Positions 1-7,475 of a stretch of DNA of 64,000 nt are shown here, one piece after another. Origin of the DNA: Chryseobacterium rhizosphaerae (GTDB lineage Bacteria; Bacteroidota; Bacteroidia; Flavobacteriales; Weeksellaceae). Made by a program: the position numbers and the translations under genes. Each line of letters starts with the position of its first letter. Position 1 is the first letter of the stretch. Where the stretch lies: contig NZ_QNUF01000003.1 in the NCBI RefSeq assembly GCF_003385455.1, positions 186,001-250,000 on the forward strand, read 5' to 3'. The notes under the pieces were generated by a model. It saw nothing but the letters and a program-made list of their open reading frames with translations, did not search any database and had not been told where the DNA came from.

Positions 1-1
1 T

Positions 2-1039
2 GCAAAAATCATTGCTATTACCGGAAGCAACGGAAAAACAACAACAACCTCTCTGATCTACTATATCCTGAAAAATGACGGATTAAACGTAGGACTGGGA
101 GGAAATATCGGGTACAGTTTTGCAAAACAGGTAGCCGATGAAAATTATGAATATTATGTACTGGAAGTAAGCTCTTTCCAGTTGGATGATATCCAGAACT
201 TCAGACCTTATATTTCTTTATTGCTCAACTTATCCCAGGATCACCTGGATCAGTATAACTACAATTATGAAGAATATGCATTAGCAAAATTCAGAATTGC
301 TGAAAATCAGGAAAATGACAATTTCTTCATCTATAACAAGGATGATGAAATGAGCAAAAACCTTCTTGAAAAGCTTGAAATAAAAGCCAAAATGATTCCT
401 TTCTCAACAAAGGAAAAATTATCTGAAGGGGGTTTCATCAATGATGACAGCATTGTCGTAAAAGTAAAAGATGATTTCTCAATGAAAATTGAAGAATTAT
501 CGCTGATGGGAAACCATAATGTTGCCAACAGCTTAGCAGCATCAATAGCTGGTAAAATACTGGAAATCAACAATGAAAGCATAAGAAACTCATTAATGAC
601 ATTCCAGGCAGTAGAACACAGACTGGAGTTTGTTTCTGAAATTGATGGCGTTAAATACATCAATGACAGTAAAGCGACCAACGTTAATGCTACATATTAC
701 GCTTTGGAAAGTATGAAAACCCCAACCGTATGGATTGTAGGGGGATTAGATAAAGGAAATGACTATACCGAAATTGAGGATTTAGTTAAGAAAAAAGTAA
801 AAGCAATTGTTTGCTTAGGAATTGACAATAAGAAGATTATAGATTTCTTTAAAGATAAAAAAGAATTTATTTATGATACTTCAAGCATGGAAAAAGCAGT
901 GGAAATATCAAAATCACTGGCGAAAAAAGGCGATACCGTCCTATTATCTCCATGCTGTGCAAGCTTTGATTTATTCAAAAGCTATGAAGACAGAGGAAAC
1001 CAGTTTAAAGAGCAGGTATTAAAAGCCAATGGCCATTAG
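2..1039 (+). CDS. murD: UDP-N-acetylmuramoyl-L-alanine--D-glutamate ligase, 5' end outside window
   Basis: MurD adds D-glutamate to UDP-MurNAc-L-alanine in the cytoplasmic steps of peptidoglycan synthesis. The frame is open from base 2, so the gene starts upstream. 345 residues are visible, against about 450 for the family, so roughly the first 100 (UDP-binding domain) are missing. The fragment begins with the ATP-binding loop GSNGKTTT, continues with the Mur ligase central domain (HRLEFV, NDSKATN), and ends with the MurD signature SPCCASFD followed by DRGNQF. The last residues (KANGH) are encoded by the GCCAAT word repeat at the ftsW junction, so the natural C-terminus may once have been a few residues shorter. 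It is the first gene of the dcw run here. Confidence 0.97.
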   Translation, partial: AKIIAITGSNGKTTTTSLIYYILKNDGLNVGLGGNIGYSFAKQVADENYEYYVLEVSSFQLDDIQNFRPYISLLLNLSQDHLDQYNYNYEEYALAKFRIAENQENDNFFIYNKDDEMSKNLLEKLEIKAKMIPFSTKEKLSEGGFINDDSIVVKVKDDFSMKIEELSLMGNHNVANSLAASIAGKILEINNESIRNSLMTFQAVEHRLEFVSEIDGVKYINDSKATNVNATYYALESMKTPTVWIVGGLDKGNDYTEIEDLVKKKVKAIVCLGIDNKKIIDFFKDKKEFIYDTSSMEKAVEISKSLAKKGDTVLLSPCCASFDLFKSYEDRGNQFKEQVLKANGH

Positions 1040-1061
1040 CCAAAAGCCAATAGCATTAAAT
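1021..1061. repeat. AGCCAAAAGCCAATAGC word repeat at the murD/ftsW junction
   Basis: The junction is built from variants of GCCAAT, GCCATT and GCCAAAAGCC. Very similar words fill the ftsZ/yqeY spacer at 9375-9441. The words encode the end of MurD and the first codons of an over-long FtsW reading frame. Confidence 0.7.
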
Positions 1062-2300
1062 ATGGACGAACAGAACACAGAAAGCAGATTTGAATTTCTA
1101 AAGGGCGATAAAGTACTTTGGATGGTCATTCTTGTGATCTCCATTTTCTCTATTTTCCCGGTATACTCTGCTAGTTCAAACCTGGAATACATCGTTAATA
1201 ACGGGACCACTACCGGTCACGTTATCAAACATATGTTCTTTGTAGTCTTAGGATTAGGAATCATGAGATTGGTAGGAACCGTAAAATATGAATACATCGG
1301 AAAGCTCAGCAGTATTTTACTCGGTCTGATGATCGTTTTATTGGTGGTTACCATGTTTACCGGTCAGACCATTGACGGGGCCAGCGCCTCAAGATGGCTG
1401 AAAATCCCCGGAACACCCATCTCATTCCAGCCATCATCATTTGCCTTTTTAATGCTGATTATCTATTTGTGCCGGTATTTAACAAAAAAAATAACAAGAG
1501 AAAGACTTCCGATAGAAAATATCATGTATATTTTCGGGCCTATTCTTCTTGTTTTTGTACTTGTTGCGAAAGATAACGGATCTACAGCATTAATGATCTT
1601 AATGGTTTCTGTCGTTGTTTTGGTCATCGGACAGCTTCACTGGAAGTATATTGCAGGCTTTATTTCAGCTTCGTTTATTGCTATAGTGCTGTTTCTGTTG
1701 ATTGCTTTAAACACCAATATGATTGGAGGAAACCGTGTTCACACATGGATGAGCCGTGTAGAAACCTTTACTTCAAGCAAGGCAAAATCTGCAGATACCG
1801 ATGATGAAAGTGTAAAAGCAAAAAATTATCAGGTAATGCAGGCAAAGGCAGCCATCGTACACGGTGGAATTACCGGAATGGGACCTGGAAAAAGCGCATT
1901 AAAGCAAATGCTTCCTCAGTCTGCTTCCGATTTTATCTTTGCCGTCATTGTAGAAGAATATGGTGTCATCGGGGCCGCTTTCCTCATCAGCCTTTATCTC
2001 ATCATGATGATAAGGATTGTAATGATAGCCAGCAAGATGCCGGCCTTCTTCGGATCGTTGCTGGTCCTCAGTCTCGGGGTAATGATTTTTATACAGCTCG
2101 CCGTAAATATTGCCGTAGCAGTGAATCTGATCCCGGTAACAGGACAGCCTCTGCCACTAATAAGCTACGGAGGAACGTCAATGCTCGTTACCTATTTGCA
2201 GTTAGGAATTATCCTCAATATAAGCTCGAGAATACAGATTTATGATGAAGAAGGAATGGGCAAAAAACAAAGCATAGCAGAAATAAACGATATCGCATAA
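1062..2300 (+). CDS. ftsW: SEDS-family peptidoglycan polymerase FtsW
   Basis: FtsW is the septal glycosyltransferase that polymerises lipid II with its partner class B PBP in the inner membrane. The 412-residue protein has about ten hydrophobic segments and the SEDS-family C-terminal motif PLPLISYGGTSM. An in-frame ATG exists at 1029, but those 11 extra codons lie inside a GCCAAT word repeat and overlap murD. The ATG at 1062 (MDEQNTES) is therefore preferred. It sits between murD and murG in the usual Bacteroidota dcw order. RodA is the paralogous alternative, but the context favours FtsW. Confidence 0.95.
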   Translation: MDEQNTESRFEFLKGDKVLWMVILVISIFSIFPVYSASSNLEYIVNNGTTTGHVIKHMFFVVLGLGIMRLVGTVKYEYIGKLSSILLGLMIVLLVVTMFTGQTIDGASASRWLKIPGTPISFQPSSFAFLMLIIYLCRYLTKKITRERLPIENIMYIFGPILLVFVLVAKDNGSTALMILMVSVVVLVIGQLHWKYIAGFISASFIAIVLFLLIALNTNMIGGNRVHTWMSRVETFTSSKAKSADTDDESVKAKNYQVMQAKAAIVHGGITGMGPGKSALKQMLPQSASDFIFAVIVEEYGVIGAAFLISLYLIMMIRIVMIASKMPAFFGSLLVLSLGVMIFIQLAVNIAVAVNLIPVTGQPLPLISYGGTSMLVTYLQLGIILNISSRIQIYDEEGMGKKQSIAEINDIA

Positions 2301-2308
2301 ACCAAGAG

Positions 2309-2347
2309 TCCCAAAGGGATTATTTAATAAAAAATCGGACGAAGTCC
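2309..2347. repeat. paired mini-hairpin element before murG
   Basis: Two tiny inverted repeats, TCCC-AAA-GGGA (2309-2319) and GGAC-GAA-GTCC (2337-2347), are separated by an AT-rich stretch of about 17 bases. The second ends 8 bases before the murG ATG. The same layout with different bases precedes ftsA at 5933-5972. Confidence 0.6.
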
Positions 2348-2355
2348 TATTCAAT

Positions 2356-3453
2356 ATGAACAAAAAATTAAAAATAGTATTATCAGGCGGAGGAACAGGA
2401 GGACATATCTTCCCGGCTATCGCTATTGCTGATGAAATCAAAAAAAGATTTCCTGATGCAGAATTTTTGTTCATTGGAGCCAACGGAAAAATGGAAATGG
2501 AAAAGGTTCCTCAGGCTGGCTACAAAATAGAAGGAATTGATATCGCCGGAATCGACAGAGGAAACCTGTTATCCAATTTGGGACTGCCTTTCAAAATTCT
2601 GAAAAGCTTATCCAGATCCAAGAAAATCATCAAAGCCTTTGCTCCTGATTTTGCAGTGGGAACCGGAGGTTTTGCTAGCGGCCCTGCCCTTTATGAAGCG
2701 AGTAAAATGGGAATTCCCATCTTCATACAGGAACAGAATGCCCATGCAGGAGTGACCAATAAGATTTTAAGTAAGAAAGCCAAAGCTGTCTTTACAGCCT
2801 ATCCAAAAGTAGAAGGTTTTCCGGCAGAAAAAATAAAATTTCTGGGTAATCCGATCCGCTCGGCTATTATTTCAGGAATGCAGGAAACAGCTCAGGCAAA
2901 AGAGAAAATGGGATTGAATCCGGACAAACTTACCATTCTGTCTGTAGGAGGTTCTTTAGGATCCAGAACATTAAATAATGCCTGGAAGTCTCATTTAAAT
3001 GAAATCGTAAACAAAGATTATCAGCTGGTCTGGCAGACAGGTAAGCTTGATTATAAAGATATTATAGAGGAAACAAAAGACGTTGATACCAGAAATATTC
3101 AGATCCTTGAATTCATCAAAGACATGGAGCTGGCCTATTCTGCAGCAGACATTATTGTTTCCAGAGCCGGAGCGATCGCCATATCAGAACTGGCGGTAGC
3201 ACAAAAACCGGTACTGTTGGTTCCTTTCCCTTTTGCAGCGGAAGACCATCAAACCAAAAATGCCATGAATCTGGTTGAAAAAAATGCGGCCAGAATGGTA
3301 AAAGACTCTGAAATGCAGGAAAAATTCTGGAATGTTTTATCAGAGATCTGCGAAAATGAAAGTGTAAGAAAAGAAATGTCCGACAATCTGAAATATTTTG
3401 CCAAGCCTAATGCCGCAAAAGAGATTGTAGATGAAATATTTAATAAACTGTAA
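2356..3453 (+). CDS. murG: UDP-GlcNAc:lipid I N-acetylglucosamine transferase
   Basis: MurG transfers GlcNAc from UDP-GlcNAc to lipid I, giving lipid II at the cytoplasmic face of the membrane. The 365-residue GT-B fold shows the N-terminal glycine-rich loop GGGTGGHIFPA (residues 10-20), GTGGFASGP, EQNAHAG, and the C-terminal UDP-sugar site with SRAGAIAISELA and the EDHQTKNA segment. Length is normal for MurG. It follows ftsW after 55 bases holding the paired mini-hairpins and precedes murC. Confidence 0.97.
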   Translation: MNKKLKIVLSGGGTGGHIFPAIAIADEIKKRFPDAEFLFIGANGKMEMEKVPQAGYKIEGIDIAGIDRGNLLSNLGLPFKILKSLSRSKKIIKAFAPDFAVGTGGFASGPALYEASKMGIPIFIQEQNAHAGVTNKILSKKAKAVFTAYPKVEGFPAEKIKFLGNPIRSAIISGMQETAQAKEKMGLNPDKLTILSVGGSLGSRTLNNAWKSHLNEIVNKDYQLVWQTGKLDYKDIIEETKDVDTRNIQILEFIKDMELAYSAADIIVSRAGAIAISELAVAQKPVLLVPFPFAAEDHQTKNAMNLVEKNAARMVKDSEMQEKFWNVLSEICENESVRKEMSDNLKYFAKPNAAKEIVDEIFNKL

Positions 3454-3503
3454 AAAGTAGGAAAAGTACATTATAGTTTGTACCTGCTACATTAAGACAA
3501 AAA

Positions 3504-4874
3504 ATGAAGAAATTAGAAACATATCAAAACTTTTACTTCGTTGGAATCGGAGGTATTGGAATGAGTGCATTAGCCCGTTATTTCCATGCATCCGGTAAAA
3601 AGGTATGGGGATATGATAAAACCAATACCAAACTTACTCAAAACCTGATGAATGAAGGCATTGATATTGTTTTTGAAGACCTTATTGATGAAAGGATAAC
3701 TTCCCTTCACAAAGAAGACACGTTGGTCATCTATACTCCGGCTATTAAGACGCTTGGGATTCTGGATTATTTCAACCAAAATCAGTTTGAAGTATTGAAA
3801 CGGGCTAAAGTTTTGGGATTGATTACAGAAAATACAGATTGTATCGCAGTAGCAGGGACACACGGAAAGACGACAACGTCTACCCTTGTGGCGCATTTGT
3901 GCAAAGAGGCAGATCTGCCTTTCTCATGCTTTTTGGGAGGTATTTCTGAAAATTTCAAGTCCAACTTCCTGTACAATGGTTCCACTTATTCTGTGGTAGA
4001 AGCTGATGAATACGACAGAAGCTTCCTGAACCTGTCTCCGGACTGGGCCGTAGTAACGTCCACCGATGCTGACCATTTGGATATTTATGGTGATAAAAGC
4101 CATATTGAAGAAGGCTTCAGACAGTTTGCAGCATTGGTTCCCGAAGATAAAAAACTCTTTGTAAGAAAAGGGATAGAAATAGGCAGAGGACATCAGACTT
4201 ATGCTGTAAATGAACCTGCTGATTATTATTCGGACAACCTGCGTATGGATCATGATAAAATCTATTTTGATTTTCATACCCCAACGGAAACAGTAAAAGA
4301 TTTTGTCTGGGAAATCCCGGGAATCCATAATGTGGAAAATGCTACCGTAGCATTGGCTATTCTTCACAATTTGGGCGCAGATTTTGATACGCTGAAAAAG
4401 GCTATCGCTAATTTTAAGGGAATTAAAAGAAGATATACCAAACATTTTTATCAAAACGGCAAAATTTATATTGATGATTATGCCCACCACCCTACAGAAA
4501 CAAATGCTGTAATAAGCTCTATCAGAACATTTTACCCTGATAAAAAGCTATTGGTTGTCTTCCAGCCGCACCTGTTCAGCAGAACAAGAGATTTTGCAGA
4601 CGGATTTGCGGAAAGCCTGAGCCAGGCAGATGAATTGATTTTGCTGGATATTTATCCCGCAAGAGAACTTCAGGAAAACTTTGAAGGTGTCACGTCAAGC
4701 TGGCTGCTGGAAAAAGTACATTTAGAGAATAAAGAAGTATCGGCTTTATCCGCTGCTTTTGAAAAAATAAAAGAAAAGGATTTTGATATCCTTCTTACAG
4801 TGGGGGCAGGAAATATTGATACCCTGTATGACCCTATCTGTGAGTGGTTAAACTCTGTACAAAGTACGATGTAA
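3504..4874 (+). CDS. murC: UDP-N-acetylmuramate--L-alanine ligase
   Basis: MurC attaches L-alanine to UDP-MurNAc using ATP, the first amino-acid step of the cytoplasmic peptidoglycan pathway. Visible motifs are the N-terminal Rossmann loop GIGGIGMSALA, the ATP loop AGTHGKTTTS, EADEYDRSF in the central domain, and DYAHHPTE. At 456 residues it is of normal length. The last six residues (SVQSTM) are encoded by GTACAAAGTACGATG, part of the GTAC word repeat that fills the spacer to ftsQ, so the C-terminus appears to have been extended by the repeat. Confidence 0.97.
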   Translation: MKKLETYQNFYFVGIGGIGMSALARYFHASGKKVWGYDKTNTKLTQNLMNEGIDIVFEDLIDERITSLHKEDTLVIYTPAIKTLGILDYFNQNQFEVLKRAKVLGLITENTDCIAVAGTHGKTTTSTLVAHLCKEADLPFSCFLGGISENFKSNFLYNGSTYSVVEADEYDRSFLNLSPDWAVVTSTDADHLDIYGDKSHIEEGFRQFAALVPEDKKLFVRKGIEIGRGHQTYAVNEPADYYSDNLRMDHDKIYFDFHTPTETVKDFVWEIPGIHNVENATVALAILHNLGADFDTLKKAIANFKGIKRRYTKHFYQNGKIYIDDYAHHPTETNAVISSIRTFYPDKKLLVVFQPHLFSRTRDFADGFAESLSQADELILLDIYPARELQENFEGVTSSWLLEKVHLENKEVSALSAAFEKIKEKDFDILLTVGAGNIDTLYDPICEWLNSVQSTM

Positions 4875-4950
4875 AAAGTACAGGTATAGAATTATTGATA
4901 AAGAGATTAGTAAATAAAATACGTAAGTACATTGTACTTTTTACACTGTA
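4863..4950. repeat. GTAC-word repeat with an 11-bp inverted repeat before ftsQ
   Basis: The murC/ftsQ spacer contains GTAAAAAGTAC (4872-4882) and its exact reverse complement GTACTTTTTAC (4935-4945), plus further GTACA words. Similar GTAC words occur in the murG/murC spacer (about 3457-3495). A looped RNA or a repeat-expansion origin would both fit. Confidence 0.65.
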
Positions 4951-4958
4951 CAGGAAAT

Positions 4959-5930
4959 ATGAAAAATAAATACAGAATATTAAAAATTGTTGTCACCGTA
5001 ATCATCCTTGGGTTGTTACTGAGTTTCTCATTGAAGAGATTCGGTAATCAACAGATTAGTGACAATAAAATTTCTGTAAAAATGAGCGAAAGAACTCCGG
5101 TTTACTTTGTTGATGAAAAAGATATCCGGGAGATTGTAAAAAAAGAAAATCCATCGGGAAAAGTAGGTGAACTCAATATTCCTTCACTGGAAAAAAAGAT
5201 CAATGCTCTGCCCGCTGTTGACAGCGCCAATGTATATCTGAACTTAAATGGTAAGCTTAACCTGGATATCAAGCAGAGGGTTCCTGTCTTCAGGCTAAAT
5301 AAAGATGGAAAAGACTTTTATGTAGATGAAAAAGGGATAGAGTTTCCTATTTCAAAAACCTATTCTCACCCCTGCATGCTGGTAACCGGTAATATTCAGC
5401 CGGATGAATATGAAAAACTGGCAGAGCTGGTTGAAAAAATTGATAAAGATGATTTCAGTAAAAAGTATTTTATTGGAATTTCAAAATATAAAGACAGCTA
5501 TAATCTCCTGACAAGCGAAGGAAATTATAGAGTGGAAATCGGAGATTTAGATAATATAGATTTTAAAGTAAGAGGATTTAAAACGTTTGTGGAAAAATAC
5601 CTGGTCTATCAGGACCCTCAAAAATACAGTATGATTTCTGTAAAATACCAGAACCAGATTGTGACCACTTTAAATCCTTATTTTAAAGAAAACGACAGTC
5701 TTCTGAAAGCAGGAAAACTTGAACTGGCAAAAGCGCCGTCGCTAACAGCTATCGCTAAGAAAACGGACGCTAAACCCAAAATAGCTGAACCAAAAAAAAC
5801 GAACTCATCAAAACCAAAGGAAAACACAAAACCCAAAACACAGGCAAAAGAAAAGACAAAAACAGTAAAAAGAACACAGGCTCCGGTACAGTCCAAGCCT
5901 AAGCCCAAATCAAAGGTGAAAATAGAATAA
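4959..5930 (+). CDS. ftsQ: Cell division protein FtsQ with a Lys/Pro-rich C-terminal tail
   Basis: FtsQ is a bitopic divisome protein that links early and late division proteins in the periplasm. The 323-residue protein has a short basic N-terminus, one membrane helix (about residues 6-26) and a periplasmic POTRA/beta region. After about residue 240 comes a low-complexity tail rich in Lys, Pro, Thr and Ala, ending in repeated KPKSKVK-type words, which is absent from proteobacterial FtsQ. A TTG 27 bases upstream stays in frame but lies in the GTAC repeat, so the ATG at 4959 (MKNKYR) is chosen. Its identity rests mainly on topology and on its position between murC and ftsA. Confidence 0.88.
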   Translation: MKNKYRILKIVVTVIILGLLLSFSLKRFGNQQISDNKISVKMSERTPVYFVDEKDIREIVKKENPSGKVGELNIPSLEKKINALPAVDSANVYLNLNGKLNLDIKQRVPVFRLNKDGKDFYVDEKGIEFPISKTYSHPCMLVTGNIQPDEYEKLAELVEKIDKDDFSKKYFIGISKYKDSYNLLTSEGNYRVEIGDLDNIDFKVRGFKTFVEKYLVYQDPQKYSMISVKYQNQIVTTLNPYFKENDSLLKAGKLELAKAPSLTAIAKKTDAKPKIAEPKKTNSSKPKENTKPKTQAKEKTKTVKRTQAPVQSKPKPKSKVKIE

Positions 5931-5932
5931 AA

Positions 5933-5972
5933 GTCCTCAAAGGACATTTTAACACAAAATAGGAGATATCCT
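5933..5972. repeat. paired mini-hairpin element before ftsA
   Basis: GTCC-TCAAA-GGAC (5933-5945) and AGGA-GATA-TCCT (5961-5972) flank an AT-rich stretch, mirroring the element before murG. An in-frame ATG follows at 5976, but conserved FtsA sequence only begins at the ATG at 6012. Confidence 0.6.
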
Positions 5973-6011
5973 ATAATGGAAAAAAGTAGAAAAAATCAAA
6001 TCGATATAAAA

Positions 6012-7397
6012 ATGGAAAATCAAGAGTATTCAGTAGGTCTGGACATCGGAACAACAAAGATTGTTGCGATTGTCGGAAGACGGAATGCACATGGGAAAAT
6101 AGAAGTTCTCGGTGTAGGAAAAGCTAAAAGTCTTGGTGTTCATAAAGGAATTGTGAATAATATTTCACAAACCATTAATTCAATCAAGGCTGCAGTATCC
6201 GAAGCACAATCCAGTGCAGGAGTTCCTATCCGTAAAGTAACGGTAGGTATTGCAGGAAAACACATACGTTCTCTGCAGCACTCAGATTATATTATGCGTG
6301 AACATCCGGATAAATTTATTACAGATGATGACATTGAAGCATTAAAAGATCAGGTCAAGAAACTGGTAATGCTTCCTGGAGAAGAAATAATCCATGTACT
6401 TCCTCAAGAATATAAAGTGGATTCCGAAGGTGAAATTCAGGAGCCTGTCGGAATGCACGGAAAACGTTTAGAAGCTAACTTCCATGTTGTAGTAGGACAG
6501 ATGGGAAGCATCCGAAATATTGCAAGATGCGTCCGTGAAGCCGGGCTGGAAATGGAAGCTCTTACTTTGGAGCCATTAGCATCGTCAGAAGCTGTTCTTA
6601 CCAAAGAAGAAAAAGAAGCTGGTGTAGCTATCGTTGACATTGGTGGTGGTACTACCGATATTGCTATTTTTAAAGATAATATTATTCGTCATACGTGTGT
6701 GATTCCATATGGAGGTGGAATTATTACAGAAGATATCAAAGAAGGCTGCTCAATTATCGAGAAACATGCAGAACAACTGAAAGTAAAATTTGGTTCGGCT
6801 GTTCCCGAATTGGAAAAAGACAGTACTTTTGTAACAATTCCCGGACTTCACGGAAGACCGGATAAAGAAATTTCTTTAAAAACCTTAGCACAGATTATCA
6901 ATGCGAGGGTAGAAGAAGTTTTGGAAATGGTAAACACAGAGCTGAAGGCTTACGGTGCTTTTGAACAAAAGAAAAAGCTGATTGCCGGAATTGTTCTTAC
7001 AGGTGGGGGTTCAAATTTGAAACACCTTCGTCAGCTGGCCAATTATACCACAGGTTTCGACAGTAGAATCGGTTTTGCGAATGAATATATTGCGAACGAT
7101 AAAAATCAGTATCTGAAAGGCCCTGAATTTGCTACTTCTATCGGGTTATTGATGGAGAGTTTAAAGATCAGAGACAAAAAACAGACGGCTGATGAAATGG
7201 AAGAAGTTGCCCATGAACAGCCTCAGGCTGAAAAAACGGCTCCACAGGCAGAAACTGTTCAACAGGTTCAGCCTCAGGCAGCCATCGTTCAGGAGCAACC
7301 TGTAGCCAACGAACAGAGAGAAAACAGAAGAGCAAAACTGACTTTTGGGCAGTCGCTTATGGAAAAAGTAAAAAAATTCTTTGAAGAAGTAGAATAA
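6012..7397 (+). CDS. ftsA: Cell division protein FtsA
   Basis: FtsA is the actin-fold protein that tethers FtsZ filaments to the membrane and recruits late divisome proteins. The 461-residue protein has the phosphate 1 loop VGLDIGTTKI near the start, the phosphate 2 segment IVDIGGGTTDIAIF and the adenosine loop TGGGSNLKHL. A Gln/Ala/Pro-rich linker follows, then an amphipathic C-terminal helix (LMEKVKKFFEEVE) that fits the membrane-targeting role. The start at 6012 (MENQEYSVG) is preferred over 5976, whose 12 extra codons follow a repeat element. Confidence 0.96.
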   Translation: MENQEYSVGLDIGTTKIVAIVGRRNAHGKIEVLGVGKAKSLGVHKGIVNNISQTINSIKAAVSEAQSSAGVPIRKVTVGIAGKHIRSLQHSDYIMREHPDKFITDDDIEALKDQVKKLVMLPGEEIIHVLPQEYKVDSEGEIQEPVGMHGKRLEANFHVVVGQMGSIRNIARCVREAGLEMEALTLEPLASSEAVLTKEEKEAGVAIVDIGGGTTDIAIFKDNIIRHTCVIPYGGGIITEDIKEGCSIIEKHAEQLKVKFGSAVPELEKDSTFVTIPGLHGRPDKEISLKTLAQIINARVEEVLEMVNTELKAYGAFEQKKKLIAGIVLTGGGSNLKHLRQLANYTTGFDSRIGFANEYIANDKNQYLKGPEFATSIGLLMESLKIRDKKQTADEMEEVAHEQPQAEKTAPQAETVQQVQPQAAIVQEQPVANEQRENRRAKLTFGQSLMEKVKKFFEEVE

Positions 7398-7460
7398 GTT
7401 ATCAATGATAGATGATCAATGATAAATGATTTATCAGCCATCACTCATCATTCATCAATT
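7397..7460. repeat. TGATAnATGAT word repeat before ftsZ
   Basis: The ftsA/ftsZ spacer consists of ATCAATGAT, AGATGATCAATGATAAATGAT and CATCACTCATCATTCATCAAT words, which are partly self-complementary. They lie inside a longer in-frame extension of ftsZ that starts at 7419. Confidence 0.65.
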
Positions 7461-7475
7461 GTAAAAAAAATAGTT

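Noticed and set aside
3924..4490. 188-codon minus-strand frame inside murC
   Set aside because: It lies wholly antisense to a highly conserved essential gene and resembles no family.
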